Of a DNA stretch of 64,000 nt, positions 33,011-42,315 are shown in pieces. Both the position numbers and the translations under genes were made by a program. This stretch comes from Streptomyces sp. NBC_01275 (lineage in GTDB: Bacteria; Actinomycetota; Actinomycetes; Streptomycetales; Streptomycetaceae). The stretch spans positions 10,044,001 to 10,108,000 of the forward strand of contig NZ_JAPEOZ010000001.1 in NCBI RefSeq assembly GCF_026340655.1, in the 5' to 3' direction. Within the stretch, counting starts at the first letter, position 1. Every line of letters starts with the position of its first letter. Below the pieces are notes generated by a model, which worked only from the letters and a program-made list of their open reading frames with translations, was not told the DNA's origin and searched no databases.

Positions 33011-33481
33011 ATGAACCAGCGAGAGGCAATCGTCGCGGTGGTCCGGCGCGGTGAGCGGGTGCTTGTCATCCAGCGGGGACCAGGGGCTCGGCTGCCGGGA
33101 TACTGGGCGCCCCTGAGCGGAACGCTCGAACCTGGTGAGGGGCAGGAGGAATGCCTGGTCCGGGAGGTTCGGGAGGAAGTGGGCCTGCGGGTCTCGCCCC
33201 TGGCCAAGGTCTGGGAATCACAGACACCTGACGGAAAGTTCCGCCTGCACTGGTGGATGGCCGAGGCTGAGGACGTCGAGGTGGTCATGGATCCGGGCGA
33301 AGTGAGCGACGTTTGCTGGGTCACGCCCGAGGAGTTCTCGGACGTGCAGCCCGTCTTTGAAGCCGACCGCGAGTTCTTCGACCGCGTGCTGCCAGGACTG
33401 GGCGGCGTGCCAGGAGACAGCCATGCGACGAAGGCCGAGGGGCACAGTTGGCGTCAGGCCGGCGACGGCAGTGGCCGATGA
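33011..33481 (+). CDS. Nudix hydrolase
   Basis: A 156-residue Nudix pyrophosphohydrolase. The Nudix box is complete: G-TLEPG-E-GQEECLV-REVREEVGL. Substrate-side segments are VLVIQRGPGARLPGYWAPLS and RLHWWMAEAEDVEV. ATG 33011 has AAGGAAGG upstream. It ends in an ATGA overlap with the BenE gene, so the two are translationally coupled, and it follows a FolP remnant; a pterin-triphosphate substrate is therefore conceivable but unproven. Confidence 0.9.
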   Translation: MNQREAIVAVVRRGERVLVIQRGPGARLPGYWAPLSGTLEPGEGQEECLVREVREEVGLRVSPLAKVWESQTPDGKFRLHWWMAEAEDVEVVMDPGEVSDVCWVTPEEFSDVQPVFEADREFFDRVLPGLGGVPGDSHATKAEGHSWRQAGDGSGR

Positions 33482-34719
33482 CAGACCGTGCGCGAGGAAT
33501 GGTCCGTGTCGCCTCGGTGTCCACGGTTGCCGCCGGTCTGATCGCGGTGCTGGTCGGGCTCACCAGTTCCGCGGCGATCGTCTTCGCCGCGGCGAGGTCG
33601 GCGGGAGCCGACGAGGCGGAACTCGCCTCGTGGATGCTGGCGTTGGGCATCGGCATGGGGGCGACCTCCATCGGGCTGTCCTTGTGGTACCGCGCGCCTG
33701 TGGTGACCGCGTGGTCCACGCCCGGTGCCGCCCTGCTGGCGGTCGGCCTGGACGGCATCTCCATGGCCCAGGCAGTCGGCGCGTTCCTGATCTCCGCGGC
33801 CCTGATCACGCTCAGCGGTGTGACGGGCTGGTTTGCGCGCGTCATGGACCGGGTTCCCGTGCCGCTCACCGCCGGCCTGCTGGCCGGGGTACTCGTCCAG
33901 TTCGGTACCGGCCTGTTCACCGCCATGCGCGGCAGCTTCGCCCTGGTCTTCGCCATGTTCGTGACCTACCTGCTGGGCCGTCGTCTGGTTCCCCGTTACG
34001 CGGTCGTCGCCGCCCTTGCAGCAGGGGCGCTGGTGGCCGTATGGGAGGAATCCTTGCAGCTGGGGCGTGTGCACCTCGCGGTGGCCGAACCGGTCTTCGT
34101 CATGCCCGAGTTCTCCTGGCAGGCGGCGGTCAGTGTCGGTGTGCCGCTGTTCGTGGTCACGATGGCCTCGCAGAATCTGCCCGGCGTGGCGGTACTGCGC
34201 AACGACGGGTACCAGGTTCCGGTCTCACCGCTGATCGGCTGGACCGGCACCACCAACATGCTGCTGGCCCCCTTCGGCTGCTTCGGCCTCAACCTCGCCG
34301 CCATCACCGCAGCGATCTGTACCGGAGAGGAGGCCCACAAGGACCCCACCCGGCGCTACCTGGCCGGGATATGGGCCGGCGTGTTCTACCTCTGCGTAGG
34401 TGTGTTCGGCGGCACGGTCGGCTCCCTGCTTACGGCACTTCCCACCGCCCTCGTCCTCGGCATCGCCGGGATCGGGCTGCTCGGCACCATCTCCACCTCC
34501 CTCGCCTCCGCGCTCTCGGACGACGGTTGGCGCGAGCCGGCCGTCGTCACCTTCCTGGCAACGGCTTCCGGGGTCACGCCGCTCGGCATCGGATCGGCCT
34601 TCTGGGGCCTGCTCGCCGGCCTGCTCACCGCGGTGGCGACACGCCGCCGCCCCAGGCCCACGATTGCGGACACCCGACGGCCGAGCACACCCTGCGACGG
34701 GAAAGACCCTGCCGGGTGA
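33478..34719 (+). CDS. Benzoate/H+ symporter, BenE family
   Basis: A 413-residue inner-membrane transporter with 11-12 hydrophobic segments, matching the BenE/NCS2-like family that imports benzoate with protons. Landmarks are AVLVGLTSSAAIVFAAARSA, WYRAPVVTAWSTPGAALLA, FVVTMASQNLPGVAVLRNDG, TTNMLLAPFGCFGLNLAAIT and ICTGEEAHKDPTRRYLAG. The start ATG overlaps the Nudix stop. No benzoate dioxygenase is nearby, so the substrate may be another aromatic acid. The C-terminal 25 residues are hydrophilic. Confidence 0.9.
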   Translation: MTDRARGMVRVASVSTVAAGLIAVLVGLTSSAAIVFAAARSAGADEAELASWMLALGIGMGATSIGLSLWYRAPVVTAWSTPGAALLAVGLDGISMAQAVGAFLISAALITLSGVTGWFARVMDRVPVPLTAGLLAGVLVQFGTGLFTAMRGSFALVFAMFVTYLLGRRLVPRYAVVAALAAGALVAVWEESLQLGRVHLAVAEPVFVMPEFSWQAAVSVGVPLFVVTMASQNLPGVAVLRNDGYQVPVSPLIGWTGTTNMLLAPFGCFGLNLAAITAAICTGEEAHKDPTRRYLAGIWAGVFYLCVGVFGGTVGSLLTALPTALVLGIAGIGLLGTISTSLASALSDDGWREPAVVTFLATASGVTPLGIGSAFWGLLAGLLTAVATRRRPRPTIADTRRPSTPCDGKDPAG

Positions 34720-34865
34720 CAAACGGGAGTCGTCCCGGAAGCACGACGCTTCCTCGGGATCGGCGTCGGGGCAGCAGGCAGCAGGCTCACCCTCACGGCA
34801 ACGCTGATCCACGGCACCGGCGAGCGCCGCGCCGAGCTCACCGGCCACCACGACGACGCCGCCGC

Positions 34866-36047
34866 TCACGGGGTACTGCGGCCCCCGGCGCACAATGCGT
34901 GGTCGATCAGGGCGCTGGCCGCGTTCTCCTGAGCCAGGATGTGCTCCAAGGTGTCGCCGCGTGCCTCGGACATGGAGACCACGGCGCTTCGACGGCCGTC
35001 GTCGGTGACGCCGTTGAGGGTGATGTAGCCGCCGTCCCCGCCCTCGTGGCTCCAGTAGGTTCCTCCGCAGCTCAGGGAGCGTTCGACCAGACCGAGCCCA
35101 TATCGGCCGCCGGGCCACAGCTGTTGGACCTCCGCGCTCACGGGAACGGTCTGCTTCATCTCGGCCAGCTGGCGCGTCGGTAGCAGGCGGCCCGCGAGCA
35201 GCGCGCGGAGGAATCCGTTCTCGTCCCGTGTGGTCGTGACGAACGAGAGGTTCTCGTAGTCCACCGGTATCTGGTCGGTGACGTCCACCACGGAACCGGG
35301 GCCGAAGAGCTGGTAGGCCTTGGAGTGCGGCCGGGGCAGGGTGGGCGAGGTGCCGGCCCACCGAGTCCGGTCGAGGCCGAGCGGGCGCAGGATGCGGTCT
35401 TCGATCTCCTGGTGGGCGGGTCGACCGGTGGCCTTCTGGATGATCATGTCGAGCAGGACGTAGCCGGTGTTGGAGTACGCCCAGCCTTCGCCGGGCGGGA
35501 AGTCCGGCGCGTGGGCCCTGGCGCGCGCAACCAGCTGCTCGGGGCCGTAGACGTCGTAGCGCTGCTGGTAGTACTCCTCCGGCGTGGTGTATCCGGGCAG
35601 GTCGTCGTGGATGCCGCTGGTGTGCTGGAGCAGTTGGCGGATGGCGATCTGGCTGCCGTCGTTGCCGCTACCGTGCACCACTCCTGGCAGCCAGTGGTCG
35701 ACCGTGTCGTCCAGGGACAGCCTGCCCTCGGCCTCCAGTTGGAGGACCACGGTGGCGACCAGCGTCTTGGACGTGCTGGCCATGCGGAAGTAGCCGTCGG
35801 AAGAGACCGGGCGGCCGGTGTTCAGGTCGGCGGTGCCGCTGGTGGCGACCGACTGCCGACCGTCGGGAGCGATCGCGCGGGCCTGAACACCGCTGACACC
35901 GAGGGCGTGGATCGCCTCCGTGTCCCGGCGTAACTGCTCAAGAGGGGAGGAACCGGCGGGCCGGGCGACGGCGGTGGTCACCCCGGCGGCGAGCAGCGTA
36001 GCGACACCGAGTGCCATGGCGATGGGCTTCCGGAGAGTCGAAAACAT
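34866..36047 (-). CDS. Secreted serine hydrolase (class C beta-lactamase/DD-peptidase family)
   Basis: A 393-residue exported penicillin-recognising-fold protein. A Sec signal peptide (RKPIAMALGVATLLAAGVTT, AVA-RP cleavage region) precedes the catalytic domain. SxxK is STSK at residues 91-94, Y-x-N is YSN at 191-193, and the third motif is the variant HEGGDGG. This pattern is typical of Streptomyces D-alanyl-D-alanine carboxypeptidase-like or esterase-like proteins rather than true AmpC. It probably acts on peptidoglycan peptides or small esters outside the cell. The ~145 bases to the BenE stop hold no gene. Confidence 0.9.
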   Translation of the reverse strand: MFSTLRKPIAMALGVATLLAAGVTTAVARPAGSSPLEQLRRDTEAIHALGVSGVQARAIAPDGRQSVATSGTADLNTGRPVSSDGYFRMASTSKTLVATVVLQLEAEGRLSLDDTVDHWLPGVVHGSGNDGSQIAIRQLLQHTSGIHDDLPGYTTPEEYYQQRYDVYGPEQLVARARAHAPDFPPGEGWAYSNTGYVLLDMIIQKATGRPAHQEIEDRILRPLGLDRTRWAGTSPTLPRPHSKAYQLFGPGSVVDVTDQIPVDYENLSFVTTTRDENGFLRALLAGRLLPTRQLAEMKQTVPVSAEVQQLWPGGRYGLGLVERSLSCGGTYWSHEGGDGGYITLNGVTDDGRRSAVVSMSEARGDTLEHILAQENAASALIDHALCAGGRSTP

Positions 36048-36133
36048 GGCTGAACGCTAGTTTCGCCCCCCAACGGGGCGCGATCCGGCGCACCCCAGGA
36101 TCGGAATGGGGGATATCCCCCCAGCGCGGGCCG

Positions 36134-36640
36134 TCACCAGTCTGGGGCCGACCTGCCGGGGGCGGTATGACCAGTCCGATGGCGGGCGGGCGGTCGGCGA
36201 GTGCGAGAGGCGCGGTTCGCCGGGCATTTCGCGGCAATGATCCTCGACGCCGACCTCGTGGGCTGGTCCGATGCCGACCTCGCCCCGCACGCTGCGGTCG
36301 ACGGAGCGAGGATGGTGCCGCAGCGTGCGGGTCGGCGCGCCTGGGCGGACTCGACGAGCTCGAAGACCATGGCAAGCGCGGCGGCCGCGCTGCCGGCCCC
36401 CTTGGTGACTTTGGTTCAGAGCCGGACCGACGCGAAGGTCGGTTCGATGGGATTGGTCGTACGCAGGCGAACCCAGTGCTCGGCGGGAAGTCGACGAACG
36501 CCGGCAACTCGCCGACGTCGTCGGTGGGGGAGTGCGTTGCATCGTGGGAGACGCCGCGCGGGCCGAAGCCGAACGAACGCGTCGCGCAACGCCAGGTGGA
36601 AGAGACCGCCGCCCACAGAGGCGGCCGAAGCGGAGACGAA
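36134..36640 (-). mobile_element. IS256-family transposase C-terminal remnant
   Basis: The minus strand reads EHWVRLRTTNPIEPTFASVR-L, then an in-frame TGA (CGA to TGA type), then TKVTKGAGSAAAALAMVFEL and VESAQAR, the highly conserved C-terminus of IS256 transposases. A frameshift near 36500 precedes it (DVGELPAFVDFP lies in the neighbouring frame). The catalytic core and terminal inverted repeats are absent. 36640-36813 shows nothing else certain. Confidence 0.75.
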
Positions 36641-36813
36641 GAGGATCCGCGGCCTGTTCGGGCGCAGCCGCCAGCCGCCAGCCGCGGGCAAGCTCAAGGG
36701 GAACCTGGGCGAGCCACCCCGGACGGGGGCTTGCCCACCTCGCCCCGGAACGCTGGGGTGGTGACGGCGCTCCGCCGGAGACTCCGGACGGGGCAAGCGT
36801 GAAGGAGGAGCCA

Positions 36814-37500
36814 GTGCGCATCTTCGGGACGGGCGAGACGGTCGTACGACGCGACGTGCACCGCAGCGGCCGGGTGTGGAGTGCTCAGGCGCTGCGCGTC
36901 GTCGACGACAGCAGCGAGGCCCTGATGACCGCTTGTGCTCCGGGAGCGGAAGCCCTGTGGCCCGCTCTGTATGCCAGGGCCCGCTCCGTCGGCGACCGGT
37001 CGGTGCGCACCGAGGCGTTCGACGCGATGGCGACCGGTGAGTGGGAGCTCGCGGCCGGCCGGTGGCAGGAGACCGAGCTGCTGCTGTGGAAGCCGCCCAC
37101 CACGTGGTTCAGCATCAACGCCTTCTTCGTCTCCGATGGTGCGGGGCGCCGGCTGCGCAACTGGTACGTCAACTTCGAGCAGCCCACCGTCCGGACGCCG
37201 GTCGGGTTCGACACCTTCGACCTCGCCGTGGATCTGCTCATTGCTCCCGACCTCACCAGCTGGGAGTGGAAGGACGAAGACGAGTACGCGCACGTGAGGC
37301 GGTTGGGCATCGTCTCCGACACCGAGCACCAGGCCGTCGACGCCGCCCGCGCCCAGGTCCTGGCGATGCTGGACGGCCGCTCCGGTGTGTTCGCGCACGC
37401 GGAGCGGTGGGCGGCCTGGCAGTGGGAGCCGTCCTGGCCCACTCCACGGCTGCCGCAGCCCGCGACTGCCCCGCAGGGGGTCGCACCCAAGGGCGGCTGA
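36814..37500 (+). CDS. DUF402-family protein (nucleoside phosphatase-like)
   Basis: A 228-residue DUF402 protein. The diagnostic core is WFSINAFFVSDGAGRRLRNW, YVNFEQPTVRT and FDTFDLAVDLLIAPDLTSWE followed by WKDEDEYAHV. Characterised relatives hydrolyse nucleoside di- and triphosphates. GTG 36814 is preferred: AAGGAGG lies five bases upstream, and the residues before it belong to the decayed transposase zone. A basic N-terminal half (GTGETVVRRDVHRSGRVW) is typical of the actinobacterial form. Confidence 0.85.
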   Translation: MRIFGTGETVVRRDVHRSGRVWSAQALRVVDDSSEALMTACAPGAEALWPALYARARSVGDRSVRTEAFDAMATGEWELAAGRWQETELLLWKPPTTWFSINAFFVSDGAGRRLRNWYVNFEQPTVRTPVGFDTFDLAVDLLIAPDLTSWEWKDEDEYAHVRRLGIVSDTEHQAVDAARAQVLAMLDGRSGVFAHAERWAAWQWEPSWPTPRLPQPATAPQGVAPKGG

Positions 37501-37615
37501 ACCATTCGGCTGGACGGTTGCACCCAGCGGTGGGCCTGGCTGGTCGGGCCCGAGACTCACCCCGGCGGGGAGTCGCGTGGCCGAGTTCGCTGGTCCGCGT
37601 GCGCGACGATTTCAG

Positions 37616-38203
37616 CTACGGGCCCGGGGGCGGCGTTCCCCCGGTGTCGGTGCTAGCTGGATTCGTCAGGATCGCGCTCGTGACAACAGCGAACAGGTGA
37701 TCGGCGCGTGGGGCGAGCGGGGGTTGATCGCTTAGCCACGCGAGCGCCGCTACCAGCGCGAACAGATCGGTGCCGTCAATGTCGGTCCGCGCCGTGCCCG
37801 CGGCCTGGGCACGGGCGAGGAGCCGCGCACCGGCCGCGCGCAGGGTGACGCACGAAGCGTGGAGTGCGGAGTCGGTGTCCTCGATGGCGGCTGCCATCAG
37901 CACGGTCACGCCCCGATACTCGGTTGTCCATGCGACGCAGTCGCGTAGCCACGAAACAAGAGCGTCTTCGGGCGAGCTCGCCGTCTCGAGCTCGCCTGCC
38001 TTTGCCGTCAGTTCGTCGAAGCTCGTGCGGAGCAGGGCATCGAGCAGCGCCTCGCGCGTCGGGAAGTGACGCAGCAGCGTAGCGAGCCCGACGTCGGCCC
38101 TGCGTGCGATGTCGCGCAGTGACACGTCGACGCCTTGCTCGGTGATGGCGGTGCCTGCTACTGCGAGCAGGTGGTCGCGGTTCTTCCTGGCGTCGGCCCG
38201 CAT
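37616..38203 (-). CDS. TetR-family transcriptional regulator
   Basis: A 195-residue repressor. The DNA-binding part is DARKNRDHLLAVAGTAITEQ, DVSLRDIARRADVGLATLLR and HFPTREALLDALLRTSFDEL, a subtype common beside quinone reductases. ATG 38203 has GAGGGA upstream. It is divergent from an MDR reductase with three phased operators between them, so it almost certainly controls that gene and itself. Confidence 0.92.
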   Translation of the reverse strand: MRADARKNRDHLLAVAGTAITEQGVDVSLRDIARRADVGLATLLRHFPTREALLDALLRTSFDELTAKAGELETASSPEDALVSWLRDCVAWTTEYRGVTVLMAAAIEDTDSALHASCVTLRAAGARLLARAQAAGTARTDIDGTDLFALVAALAWLSDQPPLAPRADHLFAVVTSAILTNPASTDTGGTPPPGP

Positions 38204-38222
38204 CTGTCCCTCTTGACTATCC

Positions 38223-38277
38223 GGATCAGTGGTCCATATATTCGGATCAGTGATCCATTTATGTGGATCGCTGATCC
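38223..38277. promoter_or_regulatory. Three operators phased at 21 bp, GGATCAGTGATCC type
   Basis: GGATCAGTGGTCC (38223-38235), GGATCAGTGATCC (38244-38256) and GGATCGCTGATCC (38265-38277) start exactly 21 bases apart, two helical turns, so repressor dimers would bind on one face. The array is bounded by TATCCGGATC and GATCCGGATA. Confidence 0.85.
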
Positions 38278-38314
38278 GGATAAGCGTATCCCGCAGCGCG
38301 GGCAGGAGAGAACG

Positions 38315-39325
38315 ATGCCGACACACACGATGAGGGCGATCCGGCTCCATGAGCACGGCGGCCCTGAAGTTCTGCGTTACGACGAGGCGCCGATTCCCGA
38401 GCCGGGATCGGGCGAGGTGCTCGTTCGCGTGCACGCGGTCGGCGTCAATCCTCCGGACTGGTACCTGCGCGGCGGGCTGACCAGGATGCCTGGGGAGACG
38501 GAATCGACGGTCAGCCTGCCGGTGATTCCGGGGACGGACGTGTCGGGCGTCGTCGAGGCCGTCGCCGCGGACGTGGACGGCCTCGCCGTAGGCGATGAGG
38601 TCTTCGGTCTTCTGCGTTTTCCCAGCTTCGACGGCAGCGCATACGCCGAGTACGTGGCCGCGCCTGCTTCGGACCTCGCACGCAAGCCGGCCGGCATCGA
38701 CCACGTACACGCCGCCGGGGCGCCCATGGCCGGGCTGACGGCGTGGCAGTTCCTGATCGAGGTCGGACACGATCATCCCTCGCCCTTCCAGCAGGCACGG
38801 CATCGCCCGGCGGCACTCGACGCCGACACGACGGTGCTCGTCAACGGCGCCGCGGGCGGCGTGGGGCACTTCGCGCTCCAGCTGGCGAAGTGGAAGGGTG
38901 CACATGTCATCGGGGTGGCCTCGGGCGCGCATGAATCGTTCCTGGGCGAACTCGGCGTCGACCAGTTCATCGACTACACCAAGAGTCGTCCTGAGGAACT
39001 CGTGCACGACGTCGACCTCGTTCTCGACACCGTCGGTGGCCCCGACAGCAAGCGCTTCTTGCGCACGCTCAAGCGCGGCGGCGCCCAGTTCCCCGTGCTC
39101 CCCGGGGACTTCGACGAAGAAGAGACCGCGAAGCTGGGCGTCACGGTCTCGAGCGCCCAGGTCCGCTCGAACGGCGCGCAGCTCGCCGAACTGGGGCGCC
39201 TGCTCGAGGCGGGCACGGTTCGCGTCGCGATCGACAGCACGTTTGCGCTCGCGGATGCCCGAGCCGCGCACGAACGCGCCGCCCGAGGGCACATCCAGGG
39301 CAAGATCGTGCTCACGGTCGCCTAG
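38315..39325 (+). CDS. NADP-dependent zinc-free quinone oxidoreductase (MDR family)
   Basis: A 336-residue medium-chain dehydrogenase/reductase. It opens MRAIRLHEHGGPEVLRYDEA, carries the Rossmann motif VLVNGAAGGVGHFALQLAKW, and ends ARGHIQGKIVLTVA. Zinc ligands are absent, as in QOR-type NADPH:quinone reductases. An insertion HDHPSPFQQARHRPAALDAD precedes the cofactor domain. GCAGGAGAG lies upstream of ATG 38315. Divergent from the TetR gene; probably induced by electrophiles or quinones. Confidence 0.92.
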   Translation: MPTHTMRAIRLHEHGGPEVLRYDEAPIPEPGSGEVLVRVHAVGVNPPDWYLRGGLTRMPGETESTVSLPVIPGTDVSGVVEAVAADVDGLAVGDEVFGLLRFPSFDGSAYAEYVAAPASDLARKPAGIDHVHAAGAPMAGLTAWQFLIEVGHDHPSPFQQARHRPAALDADTTVLVNGAAGGVGHFALQLAKWKGAHVIGVASGAHESFLGELGVDQFIDYTKSRPEELVHDVDLVLDTVGGPDSKRFLRTLKRGGAQFPVLPGDFDEEETAKLGVTVSSAQVRSNGAQLAELGRLLEAGTVRVAIDSTFALADARAAHERAARGHIQGKIVLTVA

Positions 39326-39454
39326 GAACGAGCCGTTTCACCGCCGCGTCCGGCGTCCGTCAGCGGGGCGCGCCGGGGGCCGTCGAGACGCCGATGCGGA
39401 GAGCCTTGGAGCGCCTCCGGCGGCCAGGCGGCCGCGATGTTCGCTACGGCGAAC

Positions 39455-39587
39455 CGAGCGGACCCGTGCGGTCGGCTCGGTTCGCCGCAAAAAATCGCCG
39501 AGCCGGTCGCATTCTTGACGCCGGCGGAACGGCGATATCACCGGCCGGCGCATCACCGTCGCCGGCGGCAGCGGTCCGGGGCCCTGA
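39455..39587 (+). pseudogene. Short-chain dehydrogenase C-terminal remnant
   Basis: PCGRLGSPQKIAEPVAFLT is the penultimate helix of an SDR, and after one frameshift GDITGRRITVAGGSGPGP-stop gives the C-terminus (family norm: YITGQTL-V-DGG). Nothing upstream in the frame is SDR-like. Confidence 0.6.
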
Positions 39588-39946
39588 CGGCCGAGCGGTC
39601 GGGATCGCAAGGCGGTGCGCCGTTCATGTCCCGCGCGCCCGCCAGAACCTGGCGCTCCAGCCCGTCCAGCCAACGTCGACGGAGACCAGGGCCCGGGATC
39701 CGTCCCACTGAAATTTGATCATTCCTAGACTGCCGCGACGGGAAAGTGCGAACCGCCGCTGGGTACTGTCGTCAATGCGTCGAACGGCGGGAGCGCCATG
39801 GCGGCGTGATGTGGCGGAGGCGGCCACGCAGTGTTCCGGCGCCAGGCATCGACCGGACGTGGTTCCGCTCGATCACAGGCCCCACGTCAAGCTTCCAAAC
39901 GCATGGTCGGGTGCGAGAAGCGCGCCCGTCCGAGACAGGAGACGTA
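39588..39946. other. Leader of the secreted propeller gene
   Basis: About 360 bases with no recognisable gene. An AT-rich stretch (ACTGAAATTTGATCATTCCT, 39709-39728) is the only promoter-like sequence and may drive the gene starting at 39947. Confidence 0.35.
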
Positions 39947-41926
39947 GTGGCACTGAAGATACCGAGACCGCGAGCCACCGTTGCCGCGTGCGCAGCAGTA
40001 ACGGTGGCCGCACTTGCGGTGGGTACAGCCCTGCCGGCCACCGCCGCCGGATACACGGCGTCGGCCGGCCCGCTTGGTCCCGCGGTCAGCCTGACCGGCG
40101 CCGACGGCCAGCAGAGCCTGATCGACGTCAAGGTGGCCGGGAACGGCACGGCATTCGCCCTCTGGCGCAACAAGGCGGCTGGCGCCGCTACTTGGGACAT
40201 TCAGGCCGCCGTCAAGCCCGCGGGCAGCGACACGTGGGCTGCTCCCCACACTCTGTTCGCGAGCGGTAACGCGACCGCACCGGCCGTGCTGGCAGTGACC
40301 GCCGACGGGCACGCCGTGGTGGCCTGGACGACCGGGAGCGGCAATGACGGCTCGCTGGCCAACGTCTCCGTCGGCTGGGACCCGGCGACGGGCCTGTGGT
40401 CGGATCCGATCACGCTCGCAGGCTATGACGGATTGGACCTGTCGATGCCCCGGCTGGCCGCGGCGGCAGACGGCACCGTCACCGCCGTATGGGACCAGGG
40501 TGACGGATACTGGAACTACGAGTTGATGACCGCCACGCTCGCCCCCGGCGCGACGGCCTGGTCGGCGCCTGACCGTCTGGCGTCCTTCTCCAGCGGCGCC
40601 GTCTGGGATATCGCACTTGCCGTGGCTCCCGACGGGGCGGCCACTACGGTCTGGGACGCCTACGACAGGTTCAATGACGTCCACGTCGTCTCCACCGTCA
40701 CCCGGGCCACTGCCGACGGCGACTGGAGCAGCCCAGCCGTCGTGCCGGGTACGGACGCCAAGTCCAGCGACGTGGGGGTGTCGGTGACGGCCAAGGGGGC
40801 TACCACCGTGCTGTGGCAGAGCGCCTCGGCCAACGGGGTCGAGAATCTGAAGTCCGTCAGCAGGCCTTCCGCGACCGGCAGTTGGGGATCTGTCCAGACC
40901 GCCGTGCCGTCCCTCCAGGACAACGACGACAGCGGTCCACTCACGGCCCCCAACGGTGACGTCACCTATGTGTGGGCCGGCTGGACCAGCAGCGCAGGCA
41001 TGCCGATCGTCCAGGCCGTCACCCGAAGCGCGAGCACGGGCACCTGGTCCGCGCCGAAGACGCTCTCCACCGGCTACGTCGACTGGCAGGTGGACGCGTC
41101 CATCGGCGCGGACGGGACCGTACAGGTCGTGTGGCCGCAGACCCCCGGCATCGACAACGGCAACGACCATTACCTGGAGTGGGCCGTCCGCGCCGGCGGC
41201 ACATGGAGCAAGGCCACCGCACTCAACGCCACGCCGGTCGCCGACGTCCCCGACATGGATGCCCTGACGGGCGAAGTGGCGGCCGGACCGGACGGCCGGG
41301 CCACCGTGGTGGGACGGACGGCCGTCTACGTCCCCGGGTCCTCCGACCGCTACACCTCCCAGGTGTGGGGCCGGTCGCAGGCCCTGCTGACCCAGCCGGA
41401 CATCACTACGAAGGCCACGGTGACCGGGACCGCCCGTACCGGGTCCAAGCTGACGTGCTCCGCGGCCTGGTCCGGCTACCACGCGACCGGCGCATGGTCA
41501 TGGTTGCGTGACGGCAGGACCATCTCCGGTGCCACTGGCACGACCCGCACCCTGACCTCGGACGACTACACCCACAAGATCTCGTGCAAGGTCACGGTCA
41601 GCAACGGCGCGGGTTCGGTCAACTCCACGTCATCAGCCGTCACGGTCGCCGTCGGCCCTGCCTTGAAGGCCACCGAGGCGCCCTCCCGCAGCGGCACCGC
41701 CAAGGTCGGTTACAGGCTGACGGCTGCGCACGGCACCTGGTCGCCGACAGCCACCTCGTACTCCTACTCCTGGAAACGCAACGGCAAGGCCATCACCGGT
41801 GCCACCAAGCCCACCTACGTCCTGGTGAAGGCCGACAAGGGCCAGAAGATCACCGTGAAGGTGACCGCGCACCGCCACGGCTGGACCGACGGATCGGCCA
41901 CCACCACATCGGTCACGGTGCACTGA
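39947..41926 (+). CDS. Secreted beta-propeller-like protein with two C-terminal Ig-like domains
   Basis: A 659-residue exported protein. The signal peptide (IPRPRATVAACAAVTVAALA, ending PATAAG) is followed by about 420 residues of repeats of the form LAVAPDGAATTVWDA or IGADGTVQVVWPQTP, which look like propeller blades of the sialidase-like type. Two Ig-like modules close the protein: ARTGSKLTCSAAWSGYHATG with WSWLRDGRTISGATG, and KVGYRLTAAHGTWSPTATSY with SYSWKRNGKAITGAT. GTG 39947 follows CAGGAGA and gives the complete signal peptide. No catalytic residues were identified; a cell-surface or matrix-binding role is likely. Confidence 0.8.
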   Translation: MALKIPRPRATVAACAAVTVAALAVGTALPATAAGYTASAGPLGPAVSLTGADGQQSLIDVKVAGNGTAFALWRNKAAGAATWDIQAAVKPAGSDTWAAPHTLFASGNATAPAVLAVTADGHAVVAWTTGSGNDGSLANVSVGWDPATGLWSDPITLAGYDGLDLSMPRLAAAADGTVTAVWDQGDGYWNYELMTATLAPGATAWSAPDRLASFSSGAVWDIALAVAPDGAATTVWDAYDRFNDVHVVSTVTRATADGDWSSPAVVPGTDAKSSDVGVSVTAKGATTVLWQSASANGVENLKSVSRPSATGSWGSVQTAVPSLQDNDDSGPLTAPNGDVTYVWAGWTSSAGMPIVQAVTRSASTGTWSAPKTLSTGYVDWQVDASIGADGTVQVVWPQTPGIDNGNDHYLEWAVRAGGTWSKATALNATPVADVPDMDALTGEVAAGPDGRATVVGRTAVYVPGSSDRYTSQVWGRSQALLTQPDITTKATVTGTARTGSKLTCSAAWSGYHATGAWSWLRDGRTISGATGTTRTLTSDDYTHKISCKVTVSNGAGSVNSTSSAVTVAVGPALKATEAPSRSGTAKVGYRLTAAHGTWSPTATSYSYSWKRNGKAITGATKPTYVLVKADKGQKITVKVTAHRHGWTDGSATTTSVTVH

Positions 41927-42315
41927 GGAGACACGCGCCCCAGCGGCCCCCACGCCGAACTGGTCGGCGGGCCACTGGAGTGCCTGCCGCTCGACATCAC
42001 ACCCCGGACGTACACCCCAGGTGTGATGCAGTGTTGGACAGCGGTCAGGGGCAGACCCTGGCCGCGCACGAACGCTTGAAGCAGGTCGCCGCAGTGATGC
42101 CGACGGGCACGCCTGCTCGGCCGTTCATCGACGCCCTGACCGAACTGGTCCAGAAGCAGGCAGACACCACCGGCTCCTGCACCGCCGGGCGGAGATCCTG
42201 GAGCGGCACTTGTGAAGTTGCGGACCGCTGTCGATCCGGCCACGTCCCGTTCGACGTCATGATGTGCGGCGCGCCTCGCCGCACGATGACGCGACAGGAC
42301 CTGACGAGGAAACAC
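41927..42315. other. Decayed short fragments
   Basis: About 390 bases. One frame reads HAELVGGPLECLPLDIT, like the start of a conserved actinomycete hypothetical protein, and another reads ARPFIDALTELVQKQAD then LLHRRAEILERHL after a shift, which could be the tail of a regulator. Neither has a start or a full domain. Confidence 0.35.

Noticed and set aside
36640..36813. Possible gene upstream of the DUF402 protein
   Set aside because: Frames here are arginine/proline-rich, without homology, and belong to the decayed IS256 zone.
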